Below are positions 9,744 to 18,113 of a stretch of 64,000 nucleotides of DNA, one piece after another. The position numbers and the translations under genes are program-made. Positions within the stretch are counted from its first letter, which is position 1. Each line of letters begins with the position of its first letter. The stretch is from Flavobacteriia bacterium. Lineage in GTDB: Bacteria > Bacteroidota > Bacteroidia > Flavobacteriales_D > Crocinitomicaceae. The notes below the pieces were generated by a model, which saw only the letters and a program-made list of their open reading frames with translations, made no database searches and was not told the origin of the DNA. The stretch lies in the NCBI GenBank assembly GCA_947450325.1, contig CANFUT010000017.1, positions 31,000 to 94,999 on the forward strand, in the 5' to 3' direction.

Positions 9744-10498
9744 TGATTGAAGTAAAAAATGTTTCAAAAACGTTTGGTGAGAATAAAGTACTAGACAATG
9801 TTTCAGCAATATTTGAAACAGGTAAAGTCAATTTGATTATCGGCGCATCTGGTCAAGGAAAATCGGTTTTAGCAAAATGTATCGTTGGTTTACATGAAGT
9901 AGATGAAGGTTCTATTTTTTACGATGAACTGGATTTTTGCATCATGTCTCCAGAAGACAGAAGAAAAATCAGAACTGAAATCGGAATGCTTTTTCAAGGT
10001 TCTGCGCTTTTTGACTCTATGACCGTTGAACAAAATATCATTTTCCCTCTTTCGATGTTCACCAAAATGTCAAAAGGTGAAATGCTAGACAGGGCTAATT
10101 TTTGTTTAGAACGAGTGAATCTTGCTGGACGAAATAAATTGTATCCCGCCGAATGTAGTGGTGGAATGCAAAAAAGAATTGCCATTGCAAGAGCGATTGC
10201 GATGAATCCAAAATACCTTTTTTGTGATGAACCAAATTCTGGTTTAGATCCTCAGACTTCGATTTTAATTGATGCGCTAATCAAAGAAATCACTTACGAA
10301 TACAATATGACAACCATCGTGATTACACACGACATGAATAGTGTAATCGAGATTGGCGACCATATCAATTTTATTTATAAAGGTCAAAATTGGTGGCAAG
10401 GAAACAACAAAACGATTGTCACAACTGATAACAAGGAAGTCGTTGATTTTGTTTATGCATCAGACTTCATGAAACAAATTAGAAGCAAACTGGCTTGA
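9743..10498 (+). CDS. mlaF: MlaF-type ABC transporter ATPase
   Basis: Cytoplasmic ATPase partner of the MlaE permease. 251 residues with Walker A GASGQGKS, Q-loop (FQGSALFDSMT), ABC signature (CSGGMQKR), Walker B (LFCDEPNSGLD) and the H-loop (VITHD). The GSALFDS sequence after the Q-loop is typical of Mla/Ttg2A ATPases. Overlaps mlaE by one base and precedes the AlkB-like gene by 10 nt, so the three may be one transcript. Confidence 0.93.
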   Translation: MIEVKNVSKTFGENKVLDNVSAIFETGKVNLIIGASGQGKSVLAKCIVGLHEVDEGSIFYDELDFCIMSPEDRRKIRTEIGMLFQGSALFDSMTVEQNIIFPLSMFTKMSKGEMLDRANFCLERVNLAGRNKLYPAECSGGMQKRIAIARAIAMNPKYLFCDEPNSGLDPQTSILIDALIKEITYEYNMTTIVITHDMNSVIEIGDHINFIYKGQNWWQGNNKTIVTTDNKEVVDFVYASDFMKQIRSKLA

Positions 10499-10508
10499 TG
10501 CTTAACCA

Positions 10509-11126
10509 ATGTCTGATATGGATTTATTCAATCAATCTTCAGAAAACAATTTATTATTTGGAGAAAGTATCGTTGAATCTCATGGAATCATTTTTAGTAA
10601 GGAAGAAATCTCTGCGATTTTCAATGATTTATTGAAAGACATTGCTTGGGAAATTGACGAAATTTTAATCTTTGGTAAAAAAATCACAACCAAAAGAAAA
10701 ACAGCTTGGTACGGTGACAAACCATTTACTTATACCTATTCACACGCCACCAAAATTGCACTTACTTGGACGCAAACTTTACTTGAAATCAAAGAAAAAG
10801 TAGAATTGATTTCAAACGAAAAATACAATTCTTGTTTACTAAATCTTTACCACGATGGCAGCGAAGGCATGGGTTGGCATAGCGACGACGAAAAAATGAT
10901 TGTTCCAAAATCAGCCATAGCATCTGTAAGTTTTGGTGCAACGAGAAAATTTGTTTTCAAACATAAAAAAGACAAAACACAAGTTTCTACCATTCTTGAA
11001 AATGGCAGCTTGTTGGTCATGAAAGGAGAAACACAAATTGACTGGCTTCATGCCCTACCCAAAAGTTTAAAAATCAAAACACCTAGAATTAATTTGACTT
11101 TTAGAATGATTGTCGATCAGCAATGA
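10509..11126 (+). CDS. AlkB-like 2-oxoglutarate/Fe(II) dioxygenase
   Basis: 205-residue DNA/RNA dealkylation-type oxygenase of the ALKBH2/3-like branch. The iron ligands appear as H-x-D in GMGWHSDDE and a distal histidine in WLHALP; the 2-oxoglutarate-binding arginines are in TPRINLTFR. NLYHDGSEGMGWH and SFGATRKFVFKHK are conserved in the family. It is expected to remove small alkyl adducts such as 1-methyladenine and 3-methylcytosine oxidatively. It follows mlaF closely, but a functional link is not obvious. Confidence 0.92.
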   Translation: MSDMDLFNQSSENNLLFGESIVESHGIIFSKEEISAIFNDLLKDIAWEIDEILIFGKKITTKRKTAWYGDKPFTYTYSHATKIALTWTQTLLEIKEKVELISNEKYNSCLLNLYHDGSEGMGWHSDDEKMIVPKSAIASVSFGATRKFVFKHKKDKTQVSTILENGSLLVMKGETQIDWLHALPKSLKIKTPRINLTFRMIVDQQ

Positions 11127-11220
11127 ATTTATTTTATTTTCAATTATTCAATTTCGATTAAAAAACAATACATTTATACTTCAATTTTAAATCAAACATC
11201 AAATCTTAAACCTTTAAAAA

Positions 11221-13140
11221 ATGGCGAATATTTTTCTAAACTACTGGTGGATTCTTCTAATAATACTTTGCGTAATACTTTACAAATATATTTTGAGATT
11301 CCTTTTTGGAATGGTCATCGTACCAGAAGATAAAATCGGACTGGTTACCAAAAAGTTTGTACTATTCGGAATCAACAAAGAACTTCCCGATGGCAGAATT
11401 GTAGCAACTTTAGGAGAAGCAGGTTTCCAAGCAAAAACGTTGGCTCCAGGACTTTATTTCTGGAAATGGTTTTGGCAATATGATGTGACGATGGAATCAT
11501 TCACGATTATCCCCGAAGGAAAAATCGGTTTGGTACTTGCCAAAGATGGAGGTGAAATTCCAACCGGAAATATCCTTGCAAAATATGTAGAAAGTGACAA
11601 TTTTCAAGATGCAACTAAATTCCTTGATAACAGTGGTCAAAGAGGTCGTCAAACTACTTATATTACTGCTGGTTCATACAGAATAAATACGATGCTTTTT
11701 CATGTTTCGACTACAGATATGGTGCGCATTCAAGAAAGTATGGTTGGAATTATTACAACGCTTGATGGTTTGCCAATCGACGCTGGTCAAATTGCAGGTA
11801 AATTAGTAGATGAACATAATAATTTTCAAGATTTTGATTTATTCATTAAAAATGGAGGAAACAGAGGATTACAACCTCAAGTTATATTAGCTGGATCTTA
11901 CAACTTAAATCCTTGGGCAATTCAAATTGAAGAAACACCAATGACAGAAATTCCAATTGGATTTGTTGGAGTTGTCATTTCTTATGTTGGTCAAGATGGA
12001 AAAGATTTAACTGGGACAGACTTTAAACATGGAAATATTGTTGAAAAAGGATACAAAGGAGTTTGGTTAGAACCACTTGGTCCAGGGAAATATCCAATCA
12101 ACAAATACATTATGAAAGTGGAATTAGTGCCCACGACAAATCTAGTTTTAAACTGGGCGTCGGCAAGAAGTGAAGCACATAACCTTGACAAAAATCTTTC
12201 TACAATCACTGTGAGATCCAAAGACGGATTCCCTTTCAATTTAGATGTTGCGCAAATTATTCACGTGCCAACGACTGAAGCTCCCAAAGTAATCGCTCGT
12301 TTTGGAAATATGGTCAATTTGGTTTCACAAGTATTGGAACCAACGATTGGAAACTATTTCAGAAACTCTGCGCAAGACAGTGATGTTATCGCGTTTTTAT
12401 CGTCAAGAAAAGAAAGACAAGAGTCTGCAAAAGAACACATTAAAAAAGTATTGGACGAATACAATGTAAATGCGGTTGATACTTTGATTGGTGACATTGT
12501 ACCGCCAGAATCATTAATGAAAACGTTGACGGACAGAAAAATTGCTGAGGAACAAAAAGTGACTTACGAAACCCAAAAGAAAGCGCAAGAAACTAGACAG
12601 GGAATGGAGAAAGAAACTGCCATTGCCGATATGCAAAAAGACATCGTGAAAGCGCAACAAAGTGTTGAAATTGCAGAAAGAACTGCAAGTGCAACAGTTA
12701 AAAAAGCAGAAGGAGATTCAACTGGTGTTAAATTAGCAGTTGGAGCGGAAGCAGAAGCAACAAAACTTAGAGCACATGCAGAAGCGGAAGCAACGAAAGC
12801 ACGCGCAGAAGCAGAATCTCAGGCAATTAAATTGAAAGCATCTGCCCAAGCTGAACAAATTACTTTGACAGGAAATGCAGAAGCAGGGAAAATTCTTGCA
12901 ATCGGTAAATCAAATGCGGAGGCTTATGAATTGGCTGTAAAAGCCATTGGAGGTGAAAACTTTACCAAATATAAAATCACCGAAGAATTGGCGAAAGGAA
13001 ATGTCAAATTAATTCCAGACGTGCTCATCGGTGGAAATGGGAATGGAAATTCCATGGATGGACTTCTTGGCTTGAAATTGATGGAAATGATGGAGCCAGA
13101 AAAAAAGAAAGTCGATAAAAAACCGCCATTGAAACCTTAA
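11221..13140 (+). CDS. Flotillin-like SPFH-domain membrane protein with repeated N-terminal modules
   Basis: 639 residues. One N-terminal membrane segment (about 7-31) is followed by four tandem, related modules (roughly 33-90, 97-163, 170-235, 243-300), each starting with an IP/VP...G(L/V)V strand and ending in a G(L/S)Y... turn. An SPFH/Band 7 domain (about 300-440) and a long Ala/Glu/Lys-rich coiled coil (about 440-575, AEAEATKARAEAESQA) follow, then a Gly/Asn linker and Lys/Pro-rich tail. Flotillins assemble into membrane scaffolds. The next gene begins 1 nt after the stop, so the pair is probably co-transcribed. Confidence 0.82.
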   Translation: MANIFLNYWWILLIILCVILYKYILRFLFGMVIVPEDKIGLVTKKFVLFGINKELPDGRIVATLGEAGFQAKTLAPGLYFWKWFWQYDVTMESFTIIPEGKIGLVLAKDGGEIPTGNILAKYVESDNFQDATKFLDNSGQRGRQTTYITAGSYRINTMLFHVSTTDMVRIQESMVGIITTLDGLPIDAGQIAGKLVDEHNNFQDFDLFIKNGGNRGLQPQVILAGSYNLNPWAIQIEETPMTEIPIGFVGVVISYVGQDGKDLTGTDFKHGNIVEKGYKGVWLEPLGPGKYPINKYIMKVELVPTTNLVLNWASARSEAHNLDKNLSTITVRSKDGFPFNLDVAQIIHVPTTEAPKVIARFGNMVNLVSQVLEPTIGNYFRNSAQDSDVIAFLSSRKERQESAKEHIKKVLDEYNVNAVDTLIGDIVPPESLMKTLTDRKIAEEQKVTYETQKKAQETRQGMEKETAIADMQKDIVKAQQSVEIAERTASATVKKAEGDSTGVKLAVGAEAEATKLRAHAEAEATKARAEAESQAIKLKASAQAEQITLTGNAEAGKILAIGKSNAEAYELAVKAIGGENFTKYKITEELAKGNVKLIPDVLIGGNGNGNSMDGLLGLKLMEMMEPEKKKVDKKPPLKP

Positions 13141-13141
13141 A

Positions 13142-13828
13142 ATGAGCTATCAAAAATCCATATTCATCATTCTTGAAAAGGAGCTTTGCACAGTCTATTT
13201 GTATGAAGATGGATTTAAATTAAATGAATTAGAACCAGTTCAGAAAATTTTTCATTTTCATGATTATTCTTTTGATCTATTTCAAGGTTTAATTCACGGC
13301 TTAAAACAGTTCAATCTTCCGGTTGGACGTTATTTTTATGGAATTTCAGCAGATTGTAACCCTATTTTAGTTCGGCATTTTAAAAAAGTATTTAAGGGTT
13401 CTAATAATTTAGGAGTAAAGGCAGTAAAACTGAAGTTTGCGCAAATTTATTTGAAATACGCTGACATTTATTTTTCTGGACATTATTACATGACAGACTT
13501 TAAACCAGTCTATGAAATGTCGTTTCCATTTTTTCAAAAATCTGTAGCATGGGGAGAATCGAACTACTCGTTGAACTGGTTTTACCTTGCTTACTCTTAT
13601 TATTTTGGACTTGGAACGAAGATTGACTATGAAAAAGGCTACAAACTTTTTGAAAAAATTGTTGAAAGCAATAAATCAACCATCATTGTAGGAGATGCTT
13701 TATATTATTTGGGATTTGCGCACAAATTTGGTTTTTACGTTGAAAAAAATCCTTCAAAAGCAATTCCATTTTTCATACATGGAAAGGAATTGCAAAATCA
13801 AAAATGTATGGAGGAATTGAATTCTTAA
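13142..13828 (+). CDS. Sel1-repeat-like protein coupled to the flotillin gene
   Basis: 228 residues, no signal peptide. The C-terminal half (about 140-220) contains alpha-helical repeats of Sel1/TPR type: WFYLAYSYYFGLGTKIDYEKGYKLFEK, split here as LAYSYYFGLGTKIDYEKG and LGFAHKFGFYVEKNPSKA. Such repeats usually mediate protein-protein contacts. The N-terminal half has no recognisable domain. The start codon lies 1 nt after the flotillin stop, which suggests a cytoplasmic partner; its 3' end overlaps the convergent gene by 4 nt. Function unknown. Confidence 0.6.
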   Translation: MSYQKSIFIILEKELCTVYLYEDGFKLNELEPVQKIFHFHDYSFDLFQGLIHGLKQFNLPVGRYFYGISADCNPILVRHFKKVFKGSNNLGVKAVKLKFAQIYLKYADIYFSGHYYMTDFKPVYEMSFPFFQKSVAWGESNYSLNWFYLAYSYYFGLGTKIDYEKGYKLFEKIVESNKSTIIVGDALYYLGFAHKFGFYVEKNPSKAIPFFIHGKELQNQKCMEELNS

Positions 13829-14322
13829 AATCTTAATCCCCAGGAAACATAAATTGACTCAGGCCAACCAACTCCAGTTCTAAAAACATAATTTTGACCT
13901 GGAATCATTTTTCTGTAACCAACAGCAAAAGAAATGGGGATTATTGCATCTTGCATATCACCATGATAAAAATATGAAGTACCAAAACTAGTTTCAAGAT
14001 GATGTTTGTTCTCACCTAAAAGTAAGCCAAATCTTAAGGCTACATATTGGCTAGCTCCCTCCCAGTGCGCAGCAGCTCCAGTTCCAACCGTTACAAACGA
14101 AGAAAATTTAGATTTAAGAAAACCCTCTTTAAGTTGACGTTCGTAGTAAACATAAGCCGGAGAATATAATAGAACTGACCCAATACCGCCGTAAAAAAGG
14201 TTTTTATACGAAATTAGTTGAACATTGTCATCATTCACTTTATACCTACTAGGAATCTGAGCCGCTACGTTATATAGCAGGCAAATAAAACAGAAAACGA
14301 GAAAACTTTTACAGATTTTCAT
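13825..14322 (-). CDS. Small exported protein, probable outer-membrane beta-barrel, unknown
   Basis: 165 residues with a signal peptide (MKICKSFLVFCFICLLYNVAAQ). The remainder alternates hydrophobic and polar residues in strands with glycines and aromatics (GGIGSVLLYSPAYVYYERQ, ALRFGLLLGENKHHLETS) and ends in an aromatic (WGLRF), a typical C-terminal signal of outer-membrane barrels. I do not recognise a family. Monocistronic by position; it overlaps the convergent Sel1-like gene by 4 nt. Confidence 0.55.
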   Translation of the reverse strand: MKICKSFLVFCFICLLYNVAAQIPSRYKVNDDNVQLISYKNLFYGGIGSVLLYSPAYVYYERQLKEGFLKSKFSSFVTVGTGAAAHWEGASQYVALRFGLLLGENKHHLETSFGTSYFYHGDMQDAIIPISFAVGYRKMIPGQNYVFRTGVGWPESIYVSWGLRF

Positions 14323-14389
14323 AAAAGTGCATTAAAACACACCAAAACTAAATAATTAATTTAAAACTTGCAAAATTTAGATAATTGGG

Positions 14390-14421
14390 CACAAAAAAAG
14401 GTCAACAAAATTGCTGACCTT
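14390..14421 (-). terminator. Terminator of the small lipoprotein gene
   Basis: On the minus strand AAGGTCA (14421-14415) pairs with TGACCTT (14404-14398), extended by GCAA/TTGT pairing around a short loop, and is followed by a T-run (14399-14393). It starts 22 nt beyond the lipoprotein stop codon. Confidence 0.75.
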
Positions 14422-14442
14422 GATTCTTTAGGAGAAAATAGC

Positions 14443-14583
14443 TTATTTATTAGCTAAATCTGAATTTTCTACTTTGTCAATACTTCCGTAAGCGTCGCAA
14501 CTTCCTTTTTTCTTAGTGCCACATGAAGCAATAACAAAAGCAGATAACAACCCTATAAGTGTCAAGGTCAATACTTTTTTCAT
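14443..14583 (-). CDS. 46-residue lipoprotein
   Basis: Minus-strand ATG at 14583 to TAA at 14443 encodes MKKVLTLTLIGLLSAF, then a lipobox (VIASC, cysteine at residue 21) and a 25-residue mature part, CGTKKKGSCDAYGSIDKVEN and six more residues. It has a complete lipoprotein signal peptide, its own TAATTTTG box upstream (14626-14619) and its own terminator downstream, so a real small gene is well supported. The mature peptide contains one further cysteine. Small lipoproteins of this style are frequent in Bacteroidota; function unknown. Confidence 0.75.
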   Translation of the reverse strand: MKKVLTLTLIGLLSAFVIASCGTKKKGSCDAYGSIDKVENSDLANK

Positions 14584-14618
14584 ATTCGATCGATTTTAAT
14601 TTGTCTGTTTGTGTGCAA

Positions 14619-14626
14619 CAAAATTA
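14619..14626 (-). promoter_or_regulatory. Probable -7 box of the 46-residue lipoprotein gene
   Basis: TAATTTTG on the minus strand matches TAnnTTTG, 36 nt upstream of the ATG. The upstream spacer is a T-rich tract on the same strand. Confidence 0.5.
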
Positions 14627-14717
14627 AAAAAAAAAGTAAAGACTCGGAAATTTATTTTTCATTTATCTAACATATTAGTGTTGAAATAATGAACTTTGTT
14701 TGACGTTAAAAGGATTC

Positions 14718-16412
14718 ATGAAATTTTTTGCCTTATATTTTTTTTTATTTGTTTCCATTTTAGGATGGAGTCAAAAAGATTATAAGCTAAAATTTACAAA
14801 CGAAGATTTTAAAATTTTAAAGAAAAATCCAACGATCATTTTCAAGGATAGCTTATCAGCATTGACCTACGCGAAGGATTTCAAAAATTTTGGCATTAAA
14901 AAAGGTTACCTCCTCGCCTCGATCGATTCATTGCTTTTCAAAGAAAAAGAATTGTCGATTCATTTTTTTCTTGGTCCAAAGTTTAAATCCGCCAAACTTT
15001 CTATGGACGCGACAGATTTACAATTTTATCGAAAATATAATATAGTTAACGAGAAATTAATCTCAAACTTGGATTTCAATCCAACCGAAATTGGAAATTT
15101 ACTCCAAAAACTACAACAGACGTTGGAAAACAATGGATATCCTTTTGCGGCAGTTTCTCTGAATAAAATTGAAATCGACAGTTCAAATTTGAAAGCGCAT
15201 ATTCAAATTAACAAAGGAAATGATGTTCGTTGGACAAAAATCAACCTCAAAGGAGACAATTTATCAACGAGTAAACTCATTGGTTCATACATTCATATCA
15301 AAACTGGAGATTTATACAATCAATCTGATGTTCAATTGATAAGCGCCAGATTAAAACAAATCAGTTTTTTAGAAGAAATCAAACCTGCCGAAATTTTATT
15401 TACCAAAGACGGCGCAGAATTGTTTCTTTACTTGAAATCAAAACCTGTGAGTTTGGCAAATGGAGTAATCGGTTTGCAACCCAATCAAAATACCAGCAAA
15501 ATTTCAGTAACCGGCGACATTAGATTGAAATTAGTAAATGTCTTAAAGCGCGCTGAAATGATTGATTTAAATTGGAAAAGTCTGCAAGCACAAACGCAAT
15601 CTTTGAAAGCTCAATTGAATTTACCCAATCTATTTAAATCACCGTTTGGAATTGATGGTCAATTTCAACTCTACAAAAGAGATTCGTCATTTTTAGAACT
15701 CAAATTAACTGCTGGAATTCAATATGCACTCAACAACGGAAGTTATTTGAAAGCATTTTACAGAAATAATTCTTCTTCTGTTTTGCGTGGCGGAAAAAAT
15801 AATCCTGCATTTTCGAAATTAGGTTCTGTTCAAACAAATGCCTACGGTCTAGCACTCTTTAAGCAAAATATTGACTACTTGCCAAATCCATCTCGAGGAT
15901 TTACATTGCTGTTAGATGCCTCCGTTGGATTGAGAAAATCTAAAGCAAACGACACTGCTCAAGTAATTAAAAACACCACGTATCGAGGAGAAATTCAACT
16001 GAATTGGTTCATTCCATTGGCTAAACGACACGTTTTGAGATTGGCAAATCAATCTGAATTTTACATCGCTCCAACTTTTTATCAAAATGAAGCTTTTAGA
16101 TTTGGTGGACAAGTTTCTCAACGCGGCTTCAACGAAGAAGAATTGCGCGCGACAACGAGAACCATTTTTACAGCGGAATACCGTTTTATGGTGGATCGAA
16201 ATTCATTTGCATTTTTATTTTTTGACCAAAGTTGGTATGAAAATCGAACTACAAATTATTACAAAGATCATCCTTTCGGTTTTGGAACTGGTTTTTCATT
16301 CGGAACGAAGATTGGAACTTTTTCAATTTCCTATGCGCTCGGCAAACAATTTGGAAATCCGATATTGATTAAAGACGGTAAAATACATTTCGGATATATT
16401 GCCTACTTTTAA
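14718..16412 (+). CDS. BamA/TamA-type outer-membrane protein
   Basis: 564 residues from ATG at 14718 (a TTG six codons earlier is less likely because the ATG directly begins the signal peptide ending LGWSQ). Residues ~20-240 look like POTRA-type modules (KINLKGDNLSTSKL, HIKTGDLYNQSDV). Residues ~250-564 form the C-terminal Omp85 barrel, with the conserved RGF-type loop motif (QRGFNEEELRA) and a final aromatic (HFGYIAYF). Omp85 proteins insert or translocate barrel or surface proteins. It is shorter than BamA (usually ~800) and pairs with a GWxTD lipoprotein 23 nt downstream, so a specialised TamA-like role is possible but inferred. Confidence 0.8.
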   Translation: MKFFALYFFLFVSILGWSQKDYKLKFTNEDFKILKKNPTIIFKDSLSALTYAKDFKNFGIKKGYLLASIDSLLFKEKELSIHFFLGPKFKSAKLSMDATDLQFYRKYNIVNEKLISNLDFNPTEIGNLLQKLQQTLENNGYPFAAVSLNKIEIDSSNLKAHIQINKGNDVRWTKINLKGDNLSTSKLIGSYIHIKTGDLYNQSDVQLISARLKQISFLEEIKPAEILFTKDGAELFLYLKSKPVSLANGVIGLQPNQNTSKISVTGDIRLKLVNVLKRAEMIDLNWKSLQAQTQSLKAQLNLPNLFKSPFGIDGQFQLYKRDSSFLELKLTAGIQYALNNGSYLKAFYRNNSSSVLRGGKNNPAFSKLGSVQTNAYGLALFKQNIDYLPNPSRGFTLLLDASVGLRKSKANDTAQVIKNTTYRGEIQLNWFIPLAKRHVLRLANQSEFYIAPTFYQNEAFRFGGQVSQRGFNEEELRATTRTIFTAEYRFMVDRNSFAFLFFDQSWYENRTTNYYKDHPFGFGTGFSFGTKIGTFSISYALGKQFGNPILIKDGKIHFGYIAYF

Positions 16413-16435
16413 ATGATTGAATAGCTAAAACGACC

Positions 16436-17668
16436 ATGAAATATTTATTGTGCTGTATTCTATTAACCTTGATTTTTGCTTCATGCGAATCAGAAAAAGA
16501 AATGATAGATGGATATGCACATTTGAAACCGATTACACCAGTAAAACTAAAATACAGCGAAGATTTGACTTTCGATTTTAGGATTTATGAAGAAAATGAT
16601 TCAACCGCAAAGATTTATTTCGACATTTTAAATGAAAATCTACTTTCGAAAAGAGATACCTTGGATCGATGGACAAGAAAAGCAGCATTGCAAATAGCCG
16701 TCAGAAAAAACAGTTTGACAAAAGAAGTTTACGATTCGCAATCAAAGAATTGGTTGAACATTGGAAATGAAAATTTCATCGACAGTATTTCGATCAAAAT
16801 TCCGAAACGCGAAGATGTGTTTATTTCTACGATTTACACAGATCAAAACAAACACGTCTATTTTGAAAACCAGAATTGGTGGATACGAAAGAAAACGTTC
16901 ATTCCCGAACAGTTTATTTTATTGAACTTGCAGGATAAAAAACCGACTGTTAAACATTTTATAAAACAAGACTCTTTGCTCATCAAAAGCGAGATGCATA
17001 ATAATCAAACCGTCGAAATAAAACAAATTAAAGAGCATTACAAACCTGCGATTGCGCCTTTTTCAACATCCAACTCCGATCCCGATTTCAGCAAATTTGA
17101 TACAATTTTCTCATGCAAATTTGTGAATAACGAATTGAAAATGAATTCAAAGGATTTGATTACCATTATCACCAACCAGGCCGATAATGCTGAATCGCTG
17201 GGCTTTTTCACCTATTCTAAAAATGAAATCGAAATCGCCTATTTGTGTATGACTTATCTTTGTAGCGCGAATGAAATAGAAAAATTCAAAGACCAAAATC
17301 AACAAGCTGCAGCATTTGAGGAATTTTGGTTGAAAGCAGCACAAAATGATAAAAACAAAGCAAACCAATTGAAAAAAGAATTTCTGAGAAGAGTTGAATT
17401 CGCAAACAAAAATTTCAGCTCGTACAAATTGGGTGCACTAACTGACTTAGGAATGATTTACATCGTCTATGGCGAACCTAACAAAATTGAAAAAGATGGT
17501 TTTCAGCAAAATTGGTATTATTCACAGCAAGTAAATGAACAAATAAGATTTACATTCATGAATGATCAATCAATCATGTTTCCAAACAATTTTTACCTTG
17601 AACGAGGACCAAATTATCGCAGTTCATATTATCTGGCAGTAGAAAATTGGAGAAATGGTTTTCTTTAA
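16436..17668 (+). CDS. GWxTD-domain lipoprotein
   Basis: 410 residues. The signal peptide ends in a lipobox (LIFASC, cysteine at residue 18). The C-terminal part (about 285-390) is the GWxTD domain: a helix FEEFWLKAA, then FLRRVEFANKNF, and the core LGALTDLGMIYIVYGEP, where the usual GWxTDRG is altered to GALTDLG. The function of GWxTD domains is not established. Co-directional with and 23 nt after the Omp85 gene, so they probably act together at the outer membrane. A second GWxTD protein is at 62016-63464. Confidence 0.8.
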   Translation: MKYLLCCILLTLIFASCESEKEMIDGYAHLKPITPVKLKYSEDLTFDFRIYEENDSTAKIYFDILNENLLSKRDTLDRWTRKAALQIAVRKNSLTKEVYDSQSKNWLNIGNENFIDSISIKIPKREDVFISTIYTDQNKHVYFENQNWWIRKKTFIPEQFILLNLQDKKPTVKHFIKQDSLLIKSEMHNNQTVEIKQIKEHYKPAIAPFSTSNSDPDFSKFDTIFSCKFVNNELKMNSKDLITIITNQADNAESLGFFTYSKNEIEIAYLCMTYLCSANEIEKFKDQNQQAAAFEEFWLKAAQNDKNKANQLKKEFLRRVEFANKNFSSYKLGALTDLGMIYIVYGEPNKIEKDGFQQNWYYSQQVNEQIRFTFMNDQSIMFPNNFYLERGPNYRSSYYLAVENWRNGFL

Positions 17669-17751
17669 TCGAAGTTCCAACTAACAATTATTCGATAAAA
17701 TAAATTTTGTTTATGAATAGAAACAAATCAAAATGTTTTAGATTTTAAATG

Positions 17752-18060
17752 TTGCGTGGCTTAAATTAATTGTTTTATACTTTTGGCCTTGGAAGAAAGG
17801 TTTTTAAAGTCGCACTGAAAATGTAGACTTTTGGAGGAAGCTACGAAGTGTCAACGTAGTAGATCACCGACAAAATCACGTTTTCAGAAGATTTTAAAAT
17901 AAAGCGCTTGAGTCGAGAATTTGAATTCGTACAAAAATTTGCGCTTTAACTTGATGACTCAGCCTTGATTTTTGGGTTCGTTTTGATCAAGCAAAAGGAA
18001 CAAAGAATTTTAGTCGGAAGATAACTGCAATTATACTTTTTAATGTTATTGGGTCATTTT
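17752..18060 (+). other. Structured non-coding stretch with a promoter-like start; candidate RNA or dispersed repeat
   Basis: The 445 bp between 17669 and 18113 holds no credible protein gene. A TTG (17752-17754), 23-nt spacer and TACTTTTG (17778-17785) could start a transcript. Beyond it are a 10-bp stem 17815-17824/17878-17887 (one G-U) enclosing CTACG/CGTAG (17841-17845/17855-17859); a 7-bp stem AAAGCGC/GCGCTTT (17901-17907/17941-17947) crossed by TGAGTC/GACTCA (17909-17914/17956-17961), i.e. a possible pseudoknot; and CTTGAT/ATCAAG (17964-17969/17986-17991), competing with a GTTC-TTTTG/CAAAA-GAAC pairing. The last part resembles, from memory, an intergenic repeat common in Bacteroidota. 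Not matched to any RNA family I know. Confidence 0.4.
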
Positions 18061-18113
18061 TTGATACTTTAGCACCTGATTTTATTAAATCAACAAAATA
18101 GATACAAAATTCA

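Noticed and set aside
17752..18060. tmRNA, RNase P RNA or 6S RNA
   Set aside because: No tRNA-like ends, no conserved RNase P core sequence and no single long 6S-type hairpin could be made.
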